In this document: positions 7,399 to 14,164 of the stretch, in pieces | How positions within the stretch are numbered: the stretch's first letter is position 1 | Layout: each line of letters starts with the position of its first letter | Assembly: GCA_018813805.1 (NCBI GenBank) | Contig: JAHJAP010000077.1 | Span: forward strand, 1 to 16,671 | Direction: 5' to 3' | Length of the DNA: 16,671 nt | Origin: Patescibacteria group bacterium | GTDB taxonomy: Bacteria; Patescibacteriota; Patescibacteriia; Patescibacteriales; GWC2-42-12 | Notes under the pieces: generated by a model | The model's input: the letters and a program-made list of their open reading frames with translations, nothing else | Told to the model about the DNA's origin: nothing | Databases searched by the model: none | Translations under genes and position numbers: made by a program

Positions 7399-9609
7399 AT
7401 GTCAACAAAAACTTATTTAATAATTTTAAAAACAGGAATTTATTTATCATTTTTGTCAGTTTTTTTTGTTTTTTCTAGTTTACTTTTTCCTTACATAACT
7501 TCTAAACAGTTGTGTTTTAATATTTTAATAGAAATTTTAGCAATTTTTTGGTTAGCGTTTATAATTAAATATCCACAAGCTAGACCTAAAAAATCATTAA
7601 TTAGCTTAGGTCTAGTATTTTTTTTCAGCGCTATATTAATTTCTTCTGTTTTTGGTGTTGATTTTAATTTAAGTTTTTGGGGAGATGTGGAAAGAATGCT
7701 TGGACTTTTTCATTTGTTGCACTTTTTTGTTTTTTATTTAATTATCATTACTGTTTTTCGTACAGCTAAGGATTGGCATAATTTATTTATAGCTTCTATA
7801 GCAGCTGCTGTAATGGTTTGTTTTTATAGTATTTTTGAAGTTGCTCATAGCACTATTGGTAATACTGCCTATGTTTCAGGTTATGCTATTTTTAATATTT
7901 TCTTCGCTTTAATTTTATTTTTTAAACGTTATGAAAAAAAAAGCAAAAGAATCGGCTGGATTATTAGCGCGCTTTATTTAGTTGCCGCGTTTATAATGTT
8001 ATTGGTTATGAAAGAGACTCATACTAGGGGAGCTTATGTTGGTTTAGGAATAAGTTTTATTTTGTTTTTTATTTTGTATTCTTTTTATAGTTCAAGTAAA
8101 AAAATTAAAATTTACAGTTTAACAGCTATAGCAATTGGAATAATAGCAATAGTAATGACATTTTCTTTTTCTCAAAGTAATTTTGTAAAAAATAATTCAG
8201 TTTTAAGTAGAATAACGCAAATTTCATCTAATACAGTAACTTTTCAAACAAGATTGATTTCATGGAAAACTGCGATTAAAGATTTTCACAACCATCCTGT
8301 TTTAGGCACTGGCTATGGTAATTTTGCAATAACATTTGATAAATATTTTGACCCAAAATTTTATAACCACACAACTAGTGAAACTTATTTTGATAGGGCG
8401 CATAATAATTTAGTTGATATTACTTCAACTGCTGGCTTGCTTGGCTTATTGTCTTATCTTTCTATTTTTGTTGCTGTTTTTTATTATTTATTTAAAAATA
8501 AAAAACAAAATAAAATTTCAAGCAATGAATTTATTTTGCTTATTTGTTTATTTGTAGCTTATTTTATTCAAAATTTGGCCGTATTTGATTCATTAGTAAC
8601 TTACATTTCATTAATGATAGCCTTGGGCTATATTTACTGGTTAAATAATCAAAATGAAGAAGAACTTGAAATAAGCAATAGTTTAACAAATAAAGAATTA
8701 GCAGTTTTATTTGTTGCTGGTTTAATTTTTTTATCAATTATTTATCAGTATAATATTAGAGTTTGGAAAATGCTTAATAACACAATAGACAGTCAAAGAG
8801 CTTTTGCTCAAGGTGATGTTGAATCAGGCTTGACAATTTATCAAAAAGCCTTGAGTTATAAGACAGTTTTGGATCGCGATAGTCGCTCTAGTTTAATAAA
8901 TTTTTTATCAGCCAATCCAACTGCTTTATCTAAACTTAAAACAGACAGGGCTAAAGAAGTTCTTGATTTTGTTATTAAGCAAGCCGAAGAGAATGTTAAA
9001 TATAATCAGGCTGATAGCATGGCACAACTACAGTTAGCTCAAATTCTTAATGTAGCTTCTGTATTTTATATTGATCAAAAAGATAAATTTAATTATTTTT
9101 CAGATCAAGCCTTAAAAGCAATTGACAAATCTATTGCTTCTAGCCCAGGCAGAATAACTATTTATCCTACTAAAGCGCAAATTTATATTAATAGAAATGA
9201 AAAAGACAAAACAATAGAAATTCTTAAATATGCTATTAACTTGAATAAGGAATATAATAAGTCTTATTGTGATTTAAGTAAAATATTACTTTATTACAAA
9301 GATAATAATGAAGGTTTTGCAATGGCAGATAAATGTTTAGATTATAATGGAGTTGATTCTTTTGCTTTTTCTAGTATTTTGGATATTTTACTTAATCATT
9401 ATTTAACTATTAAAGATTGGCAAAGAGCTGTTGTTTTATATCAAAAATATTCTCAATTAGAGCCAAAGAACGCGCAAATTTTTGTTAGTTTAGCTAGAAC
9501 TTATAAAGAACTTGGAGATAAAGATAATGCAACAATAACGGCGCGAAAAGCAGTAGAAATAGATCCATCATTGAAATTTGGAGCAGAAGAGTTTATTAAA
9601 GGGCTTTAA
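7399..9609 (+). CDS. O-antigen ligase/polymerase family membrane protein with TPR C-terminus
   Basis: A 736-residue protein. Residues 1-460 contain about ten to twelve hydrophobic transmembrane helices. The large loop carries the Wzy_C/WaaL-family signature: THTRGAYVG (about 207-215), GTGYGNF (303-309) and RAHNN (333-337) followed by TAGLLGLLSYL. From about 470 to the end it is soluble and helical with tetratricopeptide-like repeats, the last clear one being AQIFVSLARTYKELGDKDNA followed by a DPS turn. The family transfers or polymerises lipid-linked glycans on the outer face of the membrane; some members are protein O-oligosaccharyltransferases. Its position right after an S-layer-like gene suggests that glycosylation of the surface protein or capsule-like polymer is possible (inference). 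It has its own consensus promoter at 7336-7363. Confidence 0.85.
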   Translation: MSTKTYLIILKTGIYLSFLSVFFVFSSLLFPYITSKQLCFNILIEILAIFWLAFIIKYPQARPKKSLISLGLVFFFSAILISSVFGVDFNLSFWGDVERMLGLFHLLHFFVFYLIIITVFRTAKDWHNLFIASIAAAVMVCFYSIFEVAHSTIGNTAYVSGYAIFNIFFALILFFKRYEKKSKRIGWIISALYLVAAFIMLLVMKETHTRGAYVGLGISFILFFILYSFYSSSKKIKIYSLTAIAIGIIAIVMTFSFSQSNFVKNNSVLSRITQISSNTVTFQTRLISWKTAIKDFHNHPVLGTGYGNFAITFDKYFDPKFYNHTTSETYFDRAHNNLVDITSTAGLLGLLSYLSIFVAVFYYLFKNKKQNKISSNEFILLICLFVAYFIQNLAVFDSLVTYISLMIALGYIYWLNNQNEEELEISNSLTNKELAVLFVAGLIFLSIIYQYNIRVWKMLNNTIDSQRAFAQGDVESGLTIYQKALSYKTVLDRDSRSSLINFLSANPTALSKLKTDRAKEVLDFVIKQAEENVKYNQADSMAQLQLAQILNVASVFYIDQKDKFNYFSDQALKAIDKSIASSPGRITIYPTKAQIYINRNEKDKTIEILKYAINLNKEYNKSYCDLSKILLYYKDNNEGFAMADKCLDYNGVDSFAFSSILDILLNHYLTIKDWQRAVVLYQKYSQLEPKNAQIFVSLARTYKELGDKDNATITARKAVEIDPSLKFGAEEFIKGL

Positions 9610-9610
9610 G

Positions 9611-9647
9611 GGGTTTGTCGTCGAATACCGCATTCGGCGACAGACCC
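9611..9647. repeat. Dispersed palindrome between ligase gene and hydrogenase small subunit
   Basis: Left arm 9611-9626 pairs with 9632-9647 (16 bp, two of them G-U) around a 5-nt loop. The sequence is a copy of the palindrome at 12791-12838. It begins 2 bp after the stop of the ligase gene, and translation into it creates a false upstream extension of the next gene. Confidence 0.85.
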
Positions 9648-9668
9648 GTAAAAAGAGAAATAAAAAAT

Positions 9669-10142
9669 ATGATTAATAAAAAGAAAAAACGAGTGGGGAT
9701 ATTTTCACTTACATGCGATGAGGGTTGTAGTATTTATTTGATTGAAATATTTAATAAAAAATTATTTGATTGGTTGAAAAAAATGGATTTGGTTTATTTT
9801 TTGTCAATACGCGATAAAAGAGAAATAAAAAATTTAGACATAGCCTTAGTGGAAGGTGTTGTGACAAGTGAAAAAGACAAGGAGTATCTTAAAAAAATAA
9901 GAAGTAATAGTAAAATTTTAATAGCTATGGGTTCTTGCGCTATTAATACAATGCCATCAGGACAGAGAAATAATTTTAATACAAAGCAATTAGGAGAAAT
10001 AAAAGATCATTTGAAAAAATATAATTTTTTGCAACGCGCTTTAGCACTTAAAGAAGTTGTAAAAGTTGATAATGAAATTATTGGCTGTCCGATTAATGAA
10101 AAAATATTTATTAAAGTGTTTGAAAAGTATTTAAAAATTTGA
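9669..10142 (+). CDS. [NiFe]-hydrogenase small subunit, short form (group 3b delta-like)
   Basis: A 157-residue protein of the Oxidored_q6 family (hydrogenase small subunit/20-kDa complex I subunit). It holds the proximal Fe-S cluster that passes electrons to or from the catalytic subunit. Visible features are RVGIFSLTCDEGC (8-20), DIALVEGVV (57-65), MGSCA (C90) and GCP (C140). Presumed cluster ligands are C16 or a substitute, C20, C90 and C140. Oddly, the first pair is CxxxC, where the family normally has CxxC. The protein ends about 17 residues after the GCP motif, so the C-terminal half with extra clusters found in 230-300-residue relatives is absent. I chose the ATG at 9669 over an upstream TTG at 9615 because the 18 extra residues are encoded by a dispersed palindrome. 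The large subunit follows after a BRO-like insertion. Confidence 0.85.
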   Translation: MINKKKKRVGIFSLTCDEGCSIYLIEIFNKKLFDWLKKMDLVYFLSIRDKREIKNLDIALVEGVVTSEKDKEYLKKIRSNSKILIAMGSCAINTMPSGQRNNFNTKQLGEIKDHLKKYNFLQRALALKEVVKVDNEIIGCPINEKIFIKVFEKYLKI

Positions 10143-10146
10143 AATT
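10128..10146. repeat. 19-bp direct repeat, left copy (flanks the BRO-like gene)
   Basis: TATTTAAAAATTTGAAATT occurs here and identically at 10984-11002. This copy covers the last codons of the hydrogenase small subunit (YLKI-stop) plus 4 bases. The pair brackets an 856-bp repeat unit containing the BRO-N gene. Confidence 0.85.
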
Positions 10147-10158
10147 TGAATTTAAAAT

Positions 10159-10998
10159 ATGAAAACTACAAAAATAGCGATTTTTAAAGGTAAAAAAGTA
10201 AGAAAAACCATTTATAAAAACGAGTGGTGGTTTTCTGTTGTTGATATAATAGAGGCGCTTACAGACAGTACTCAGCCTAGTAAATATTGGACAGCCATGA
10301 AAGCGTGAATCAAAAATGAAAGCACTTTTCAACTATCTACAATTTGTAGACAGTTGAAATTAGTAGCTCCAGACGGAAAGATGCGTAAAACAGATTGTGC
10401 TGATACTGAAGGAATTTTTCGTATTATTCAATCAATTCCTTCTTATAAGGCCGAACCATTCAAGCGTTGGCTTGCAAAAGTTGGCTATGAACGAGTGCAG
10501 GAGATTGAGAATCCAGAGCTTGCAACCAAGAGGACAAAAATGCTTTATAAACTCAAGGGTTATCATGGCGATTGGATTGAAAAAAGAATGCGTGGAATTG
10601 CAATTTGCGAAGAATTAACAGATGAATGGCAAAAGAGGGGCGCGAGAGAACAAAAAGAATATGAAATTTTAACTGCTGAAATATCAAAAGCGACATTTGG
10701 CATTACTCCTAGTGAATATAAAAAAGTAAAAGGATTAAAACGAGAAAATTTGCGGGATCATATGGATGATTTTGAACTGATTTTTACCATGCTTGGAGAA
10801 AGATCAACTACGGAAATACATAAGATCGAAAATTCCAAAGGTGTTCCAAAATTAAAACAAGATGCAAAAAGAGGTGGTCGAATCGCCGGCATTGCCAAAG
10901 AACAGCTGGAAAAAGAAATTGGACGATCAATAGTTTCTAAAAATAATTTTTTATCAAATAAACAAACAAAGAAAAAAATAAAATATTTAAAAATTTGA
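10159..10998 (+). pseudogene. BRO-N-type (phage antirepressor-like) gene broken by one TGA
   Basis: The frame opens at ATG 10159 and reads 49 codons (KIAIFKGKKVRKTIY, NEWWFSVVDIIEAL, SKYWTAMKA) to TGA at 10306-10308. It then continues in the same frame with no further stop to TGA at 10996-10998 (LSTICRQLKL, DTEGIFRIIQSIP, EPFKRWLAKVGYERVQEIENP). Intact relatives known from CPR and other bacteria have a BRO-N DNA-binding domain continuous across this point, with Arg where the TGA is, so a single CGA-to-TGA change would explain it. A TTG at 10354 could restart translation of a 214-residue C-terminal product. The gene family is mobile and its natural role here is unknown. It interrupts an otherwise normal small-large subunit operon and is bounded by a 19-bp direct repeat. 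Confidence 0.85.
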
Positions 10999-11002
10999 AA
11001 TT
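10984..11002. repeat. 19-bp direct repeat, right copy
   Basis: Identical to 10128-10146. It encodes the last codons of the BRO-like gene (again YLKI-stop), so two unrelated proteins share the same C-terminus. It ends 18 bp before the start of the large subunit. Confidence 0.85.
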
Positions 11003-11020
11003 AAATTAATATTATAATCT

Positions 11021-12316
11021 ATGCATAATAATGATCTAGATATAAATATAAGCAAGCTTTCAAAAATAGAAGGTCATACTGATTTGGATATAAAAATTAG
11101 AAATAATAAAGTTGAAGATGTTGGATTGCATGTTATGGAAAATATGCGTTTTTTTAATCAGGCAGTATGCGGACAATCATATAGTAATGCGCCTCAGCTA
11201 GTTAGCCGTATTTGCGGAACATGTTCTATCGCGCATTTAACTGCTTGTATTGAAGCAATTGAAAAGGCGTTGGAAATTAAGCCAAGTGAACAAACTATGA
11301 TTTTGCGTAAACTCACTATGTATAGTATGATGATTCGCGATCATGCTTTGCATCTTTATTTTTTTGTTTTGCCTGATATTTTTAATATAGATTCTGCTTT
11401 GGATATGCCTAAAGAAAAAATGAATTTAATTCATGAGGCTTTGCATATAAAAGAAGCAGGCAATAATCTTTCTAATTTAATTGCTGGTCGGGCAGTGCAT
11501 GCATTATTTGAACAAGTAGGTGGATTTTCTAATGAAATTGACAAAACAAAAATCCCAGCAATAATCAAAGAATTAAAAAGGATTAGGTCTTATGTTATAA
11601 AATTAGCGGAAATTTTTTATAACTGTAAATGGGAATTTAAGAGAAAAACAAATTTTGTTGCATTAACAACTTCTGATTTTTCTTTTCTTGAAGGAAAAAT
11701 AAAAAGCACAAACGGCGCAATAATTGAAGAAAAAGATTATTGGAATCATTTGCATAATGTTGTTTTGCCTTATTCCCAAGCTTCTGGATTTGAATTTGAG
11801 GGTAGTGAATATATGGTTGGCGCTTTAGCGCGATTAAATTTGAATAAAGATGCGCTACATTCTAATACAAAAAAAGATATGGAAAAATATTTAAATGTTT
11901 TTCCATCTGATAATGTTTATCATAATAATTTGGCGCAAGTAATTGAAATTATGCATTCAATTGATCACTCTATTGAACTTTTAGAAAAGTTAGATTTTAA
12001 AAAAGAAGCAATAGTAAAACCAACAAAACTTTCAGGCGAAGGCGTTGGCGTGATTGAAGCAGCGCGCGGAACTCTTTATTATTGGATTGGCATTAATGAG
12101 GGCAAGGTTAGATATGCTAATCTTGTTATTCCAACTGCGCAAAACCTTATAAATATGCGCAGTGATGTTAGGAATATAGTGAGTGATATTTGTAATGATA
12201 AAGTGTTAATAAAAAAACTTGAGAATAAAATCAGAAAAGAAGTTGAAAAAATAATTCGCGCTTATGATCCTTGTATGTCTTGCGCTGCACATTTTTTGAA
12301 AATAAATTGGAAGTAG
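11021..12316 (+). CDS. [NiFe]-hydrogenase large (catalytic) subunit, group 3b-like
   Basis: A 431-residue catalytic subunit that binds the NiFe(CN)2CO centre and splits or makes H2. The N-terminal motif is SRICGTCSIAH (C65, C68, H72), preceded by the family's KIEGH (15-19). The C-terminal motif is RAYDPCMSCAAH (C418, C421, H424). All four Ni-ligand cysteines are present. Seven residues (FLKINWK) follow H424; this tail is the expected substrate of a maturation endopeptidase, which is encoded just downstream. Overall motif context (MENMRFF near the N-terminus, DHALHLYFFVLPD, GVIEAARGTLYYW) resembles cytosolic group 3b sulfhydrogenase alpha subunits, where electrons go via a delta subunit to NAD(P)-binding partners. 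Those partners are absent here. Subgroup assignment is from memory of family sequences, not a tree. Confidence 0.92.
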   Translation: MHNNDLDINISKLSKIEGHTDLDIKIRNNKVEDVGLHVMENMRFFNQAVCGQSYSNAPQLVSRICGTCSIAHLTACIEAIEKALEIKPSEQTMILRKLTMYSMMIRDHALHLYFFVLPDIFNIDSALDMPKEKMNLIHEALHIKEAGNNLSNLIAGRAVHALFEQVGGFSNEIDKTKIPAIIKELKRIRSYVIKLAEIFYNCKWEFKRKTNFVALTTSDFSFLEGKIKSTNGAIIEEKDYWNHLHNVVLPYSQASGFEFEGSEYMVGALARLNLNKDALHSNTKKDMEKYLNVFPSDNVYHNNLAQVIEIMHSIDHSIELLEKLDFKKEAIVKPTKLSGEGVGVIEAARGTLYYWIGINEGKVRYANLVIPTAQNLINMRSDVRNIVSDICNDKVLIKKLENKIRKEVEKIIRAYDPCMSCAAHFLKINWK

Positions 12317-12374
12317 GGAATAGTGTTAAAATAATAAAAGTTTAAGCAACAAATAAATAATTTATTATAGTGAA

Positions 12375-12767
12375 TCAAGGCCGTAATACATTTATTAAAT
12401 TAATTAATTGTTTAAGCGCTTCTTCTTCGTCTATTTTTGTTGGTATTCCAAAAATAATAATTTTTTTTAATTTTCCAATTTTTTTAAGCAATTTAAGATT
12501 AAAACCAAGATCAAAGTCATGCATTGAGCATGTTGGACTTAATTCTATTTTTTTTATACTATTTATAATTGTTACTTTTTTTAAACCAACAACAGTGTCA
12601 ATAATAATAAGTTCATTGTTTTTTGGTTTTAAATTTTCATTCGGATCTTGAATAATAAAATCAATTTCTTGAAATGCTTTTTTTAATTTTGGCGCGAGTT
12701 TAATCGGCAGATTATCAAAACAGAGCAGGGGATTGCCAAAAATATAGATTGTTTTTTTATTTGTCAT
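12375..12767 (-). CDS. Hydrogenase maturation endopeptidase (HybD/HycI family)
   Basis: A 130-residue protein (family usually 150-165) starting at ATG 12765-12767. Aligning by eye with HybD, the nickel-sensing residues are all present. D18 in GNPLLCFD corresponds to HybD E16, D57 in IIIDTVVG to D62, and H83 in SMHDFDLGF to H93. The fold opens with the expected beta strand plus GN motif (IYIFGNP). The enzyme cuts the large-subunit tail once nickel is inserted, the last step of active-site assembly; here the substrate would be the 7-residue tail after H424 of the neighbouring subunit. It is convergent with that gene, 58 bp apart, and divergent from the hypF-like gene. A repeat-rich 119-bp gap lies upstream. 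Confidence 0.85.
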   Translation of the reverse strand: MTNKKTIYIFGNPLLCFDNLPIKLAPKLKKAFQEIDFIIQDPNENLKPKNNELIIIDTVVGLKKVTIINSIKKIELSPTCSMHDFDLGFNLKLLKKIGKLKKIIIFGIPTKIDEEEALKQLINLINVLRP

Positions 12768-12790
12768 AATTTAATTTTAGCAGACTTTAA

Positions 12791-12838
12791 ATGGGTCTGT
12801 CGCCGAATACCGAATACGGTATTCGGTGACAGATCCAT
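12791..12838. repeat. Longest copy of the dispersed palindrome (21-bp arms)
   Basis: Arms 12791-12811 and 12818-12838 are reverse complements except for two positions that become G-U pairs, with a 6-nt spacer. An inner palindrome (ACCGAATAC-G-GTATTCGGT) allows an alternative fold. It lies between the divergent protease and hypF-like genes, so it is in the leader of one or both. Related copies are at 737-756, 3313-3331 and 9611-9647. Confidence 0.9.
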
Positions 12839-12845
12839 AATAGGG

Positions 12846-12870
12846 TGTCATTGCGGGCTTGACCAGCAAT
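12846..12870. repeat. CATTGCGGGCTTGACC-type short palindrome
   Basis: TGTCATTGCGGGCTTGACC followed by AGCAAT has ATTGC/GCAAT arms (12850-12854 and 12866-12870). This resembles the GTCATTGCGAGC...GCAAT repeats that are scattered through many bacterial genomes. It lies 16 bp ahead of the hypF-like start. Confidence 0.5.
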
Positions 12871-12886
12871 TCAGAATTTTGTTTTT

Positions 12887-14164
12887 ATGGAATTTAAAAT
12901 ATTATTAAAAAATAAAAAAATTATTTTAGCTTTAGGACCAGAATCAGATGGTAATTTTTCTGTTTATAAAAATGAAAAAATTTATTTTTTCAAGTCTTTT
13001 GGCAATCTTTTAGAAGAGAAAAAATTTTTAAAATTTAAAAAAGTAATTTTGGATTATTTAAAGAAAAATAAAATAAAACCAGATATTATTTTAACAGATT
13101 TACATCCTTTATACAAAACTACTGCTTGGGGCATGCAATTAGCAAAAAAATATAAAGCTAAACACATTCAAATTCAACATCATCTTGCTCATATTTTTTC
13201 TTGCTATGGAGAAAGAAAATTAGTTTTAGAAAATACAAAATTAACAATTAAAAATTATAAAATTAAAAATTCTTTTATTGGTGTTGCTTGCGATGGCACT
13301 GGTTATGGCTTGGATAAAAAAATTTGGGGAGGGGAGATTTTTAAATTTTTTAATTTTTCCATTAATCTTACTTTGCAAAACAAAGCAAATAAACAATTTT
13401 TAATTTTTAATAAAACTCAAAACTCAAAATTTAAAATTCAAAGAATCGGGCATCTAGAAAATCAAACTATGATAGGCGGAGATTTAGCAGTAAAAGAACC
13501 AGCTAGAATGTTAATTGCGATTTTAGACAAGTGCAAAGCGCAAAGTATAAAACAACAAAACAAAATTCAAAATTCAAAATTCAAAAAAGATTTTATTTAT
13601 AAATTTGTAAAAAAATATTATACATATAATCAATTCAAACTTTTATATAATCAACTTCAACAAAATTTTAATTGCCAAGAAACTTCAAGCACAGGACGAA
13701 TTTTAGATGCTGTTTCTGTTCTTTTGGGATTTTGTAAAAATCAAAGAAATTATAAACACGAACCAATTGATCTTTTAGAAAAAAATTCCACAATTCCATA
13801 CTCTGATTTAAAACCAAAAATTGTAAAAATTATAAATTATGAATCAAAAATTATGAATTATGAATTATTTACAACGCCCCTTTTTGAATATTTAATAAAA
13901 AATTTAAATCTTAATAAAAAACGTTTAGCAACAACAGCTCAATTTTATATTGCCAAAGGCTTGTATGAAATAATTAAAAAAAATTATGATCCTAAATTCA
14001 TAATTCATAATTCATATTTTGCCGGTGGCATTGCTAATAATAAAATTATTTCTTCTTATTTAGAATCAAAAGGCGTTTATACTAATAAAAAAATTCCTTG
14101 TGGCGATGCAGGACTTTCTTTTGGTCAAATTATTTATTATCTTTTAACAAATTCTAGGAATTAG
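12887..14164 (+). CDS. hypF: HypF-like carbamoyltransferase, Kae1-like domain only
   Basis: A 425-residue protein matching only the C-terminal Kae1-like half of HypF, which transfers the carbamoyl group to the HypE C-terminal Cys. Motifs are DLHPLYKTTAWG (71-82), IQHHLAH (H98, H99, H102 metal ligands), CDGTGYGLDKKIWGGE (135-150), GGDLAVKEPAR (198-207), SSTGRILDAVSVLLG (267-281), FAGGIANNK (378-386) and GDAGLSFGQ (406-414). The acylphosphatase, zinc-finger and YrdC domains that make up the first ~370 residues of normal ~750-residue HypF are absent; the window holds no gene for them. Extra AT-rich segments at about 117-129, 163-186, 219-233 and 311-328 are not expected in the family. The gene is convergent with hypE and overlaps it by 21 bp. 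Confidence 0.88.
   Translation: MEFKILLKNKKIILALGPESDGNFSVYKNEKIYFFKSFGNLLEEKKFLKFKKVILDYLKKNKIKPDIILTDLHPLYKTTAWGMQLAKKYKAKHIQIQHHLAHIFSCYGERKLVLENTKLTIKNYKIKNSFIGVACDGTGYGLDKKIWGGEIFKFFNFSINLTLQNKANKQFLIFNKTQNSKFKIQRIGHLENQTMIGGDLAVKEPARMLIAILDKCKAQSIKQQNKIQNSKFKKDFIYKFVKKYYTYNQFKLLYNQLQQNFNCQETSSTGRILDAVSVLLGFCKNQRNYKHEPIDLLEKNSTIPYSDLKPKIVKIINYESKIMNYELFTTPLFEYLIKNLNLNKKRLATTAQFYIAKGLYEIIKKNYDPKFIIHNSYFAGGIANNKIISSYLESKGVYTNKKIPCGDAGLSFGQIIYYLLTNSRN
13562..13582. repeat. Tandem 7-nt repeat (AAAATTC x3) inside hypF
   Basis: Three perfect tandem copies of AAAATTC, encoding part of the extra segment around residues 225-233 (KIQNSKFK). A related AAAACTCAAAACTC tract is at about 13414-13427. 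Three copies of seven bases is 21 nt, so the frame is kept; gain or loss of one copy would break it. Confidence 0.85.
13852..13868. repeat. TTATGAA-type repeat in hypF, left arm of 17-bp inverted pair
   Basis: TATGAATTATGAATTAT (two and a half copies of the 7-nt unit TTATGAA) is the exact reverse complement of 14000-14016, 131 bp downstream in the same gene. It encodes part of an extra segment (KIINYESKIMNYEL) that looks out of place for the family. Confidence 0.85.
14000..14016. repeat. Right arm of the 17-bp inverted pair in hypF
   Basis: ATAATTCATAATTCATA is the exact complement of 13852-13868. Here it is translated as IIHNSYF, directly before the conserved AGGIANN motif. Confidence 0.85.

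Noticed and set aside
9615..9668. TTG-started 18-residue N-terminal extension of the hydrogenase small subunit
   Set aside because: It is encoded by a dispersed palindromic repeat (9611-9647); family members begin close to the RVGIFSLT strand, and an ATG exists at 9669.
10306..10308. TGA recoded as an amino acid (genetic code 25)
   Set aside because: TGA ends several genes here and no other gene in the window has an internal TGA; the expected residue at this position is Arg, not Gly.
12370..12651. Plus-strand 93-residue reading frame
   Set aside because: It is the antisense shadow of the maturation protease gene, which has all three expected metal ligands.
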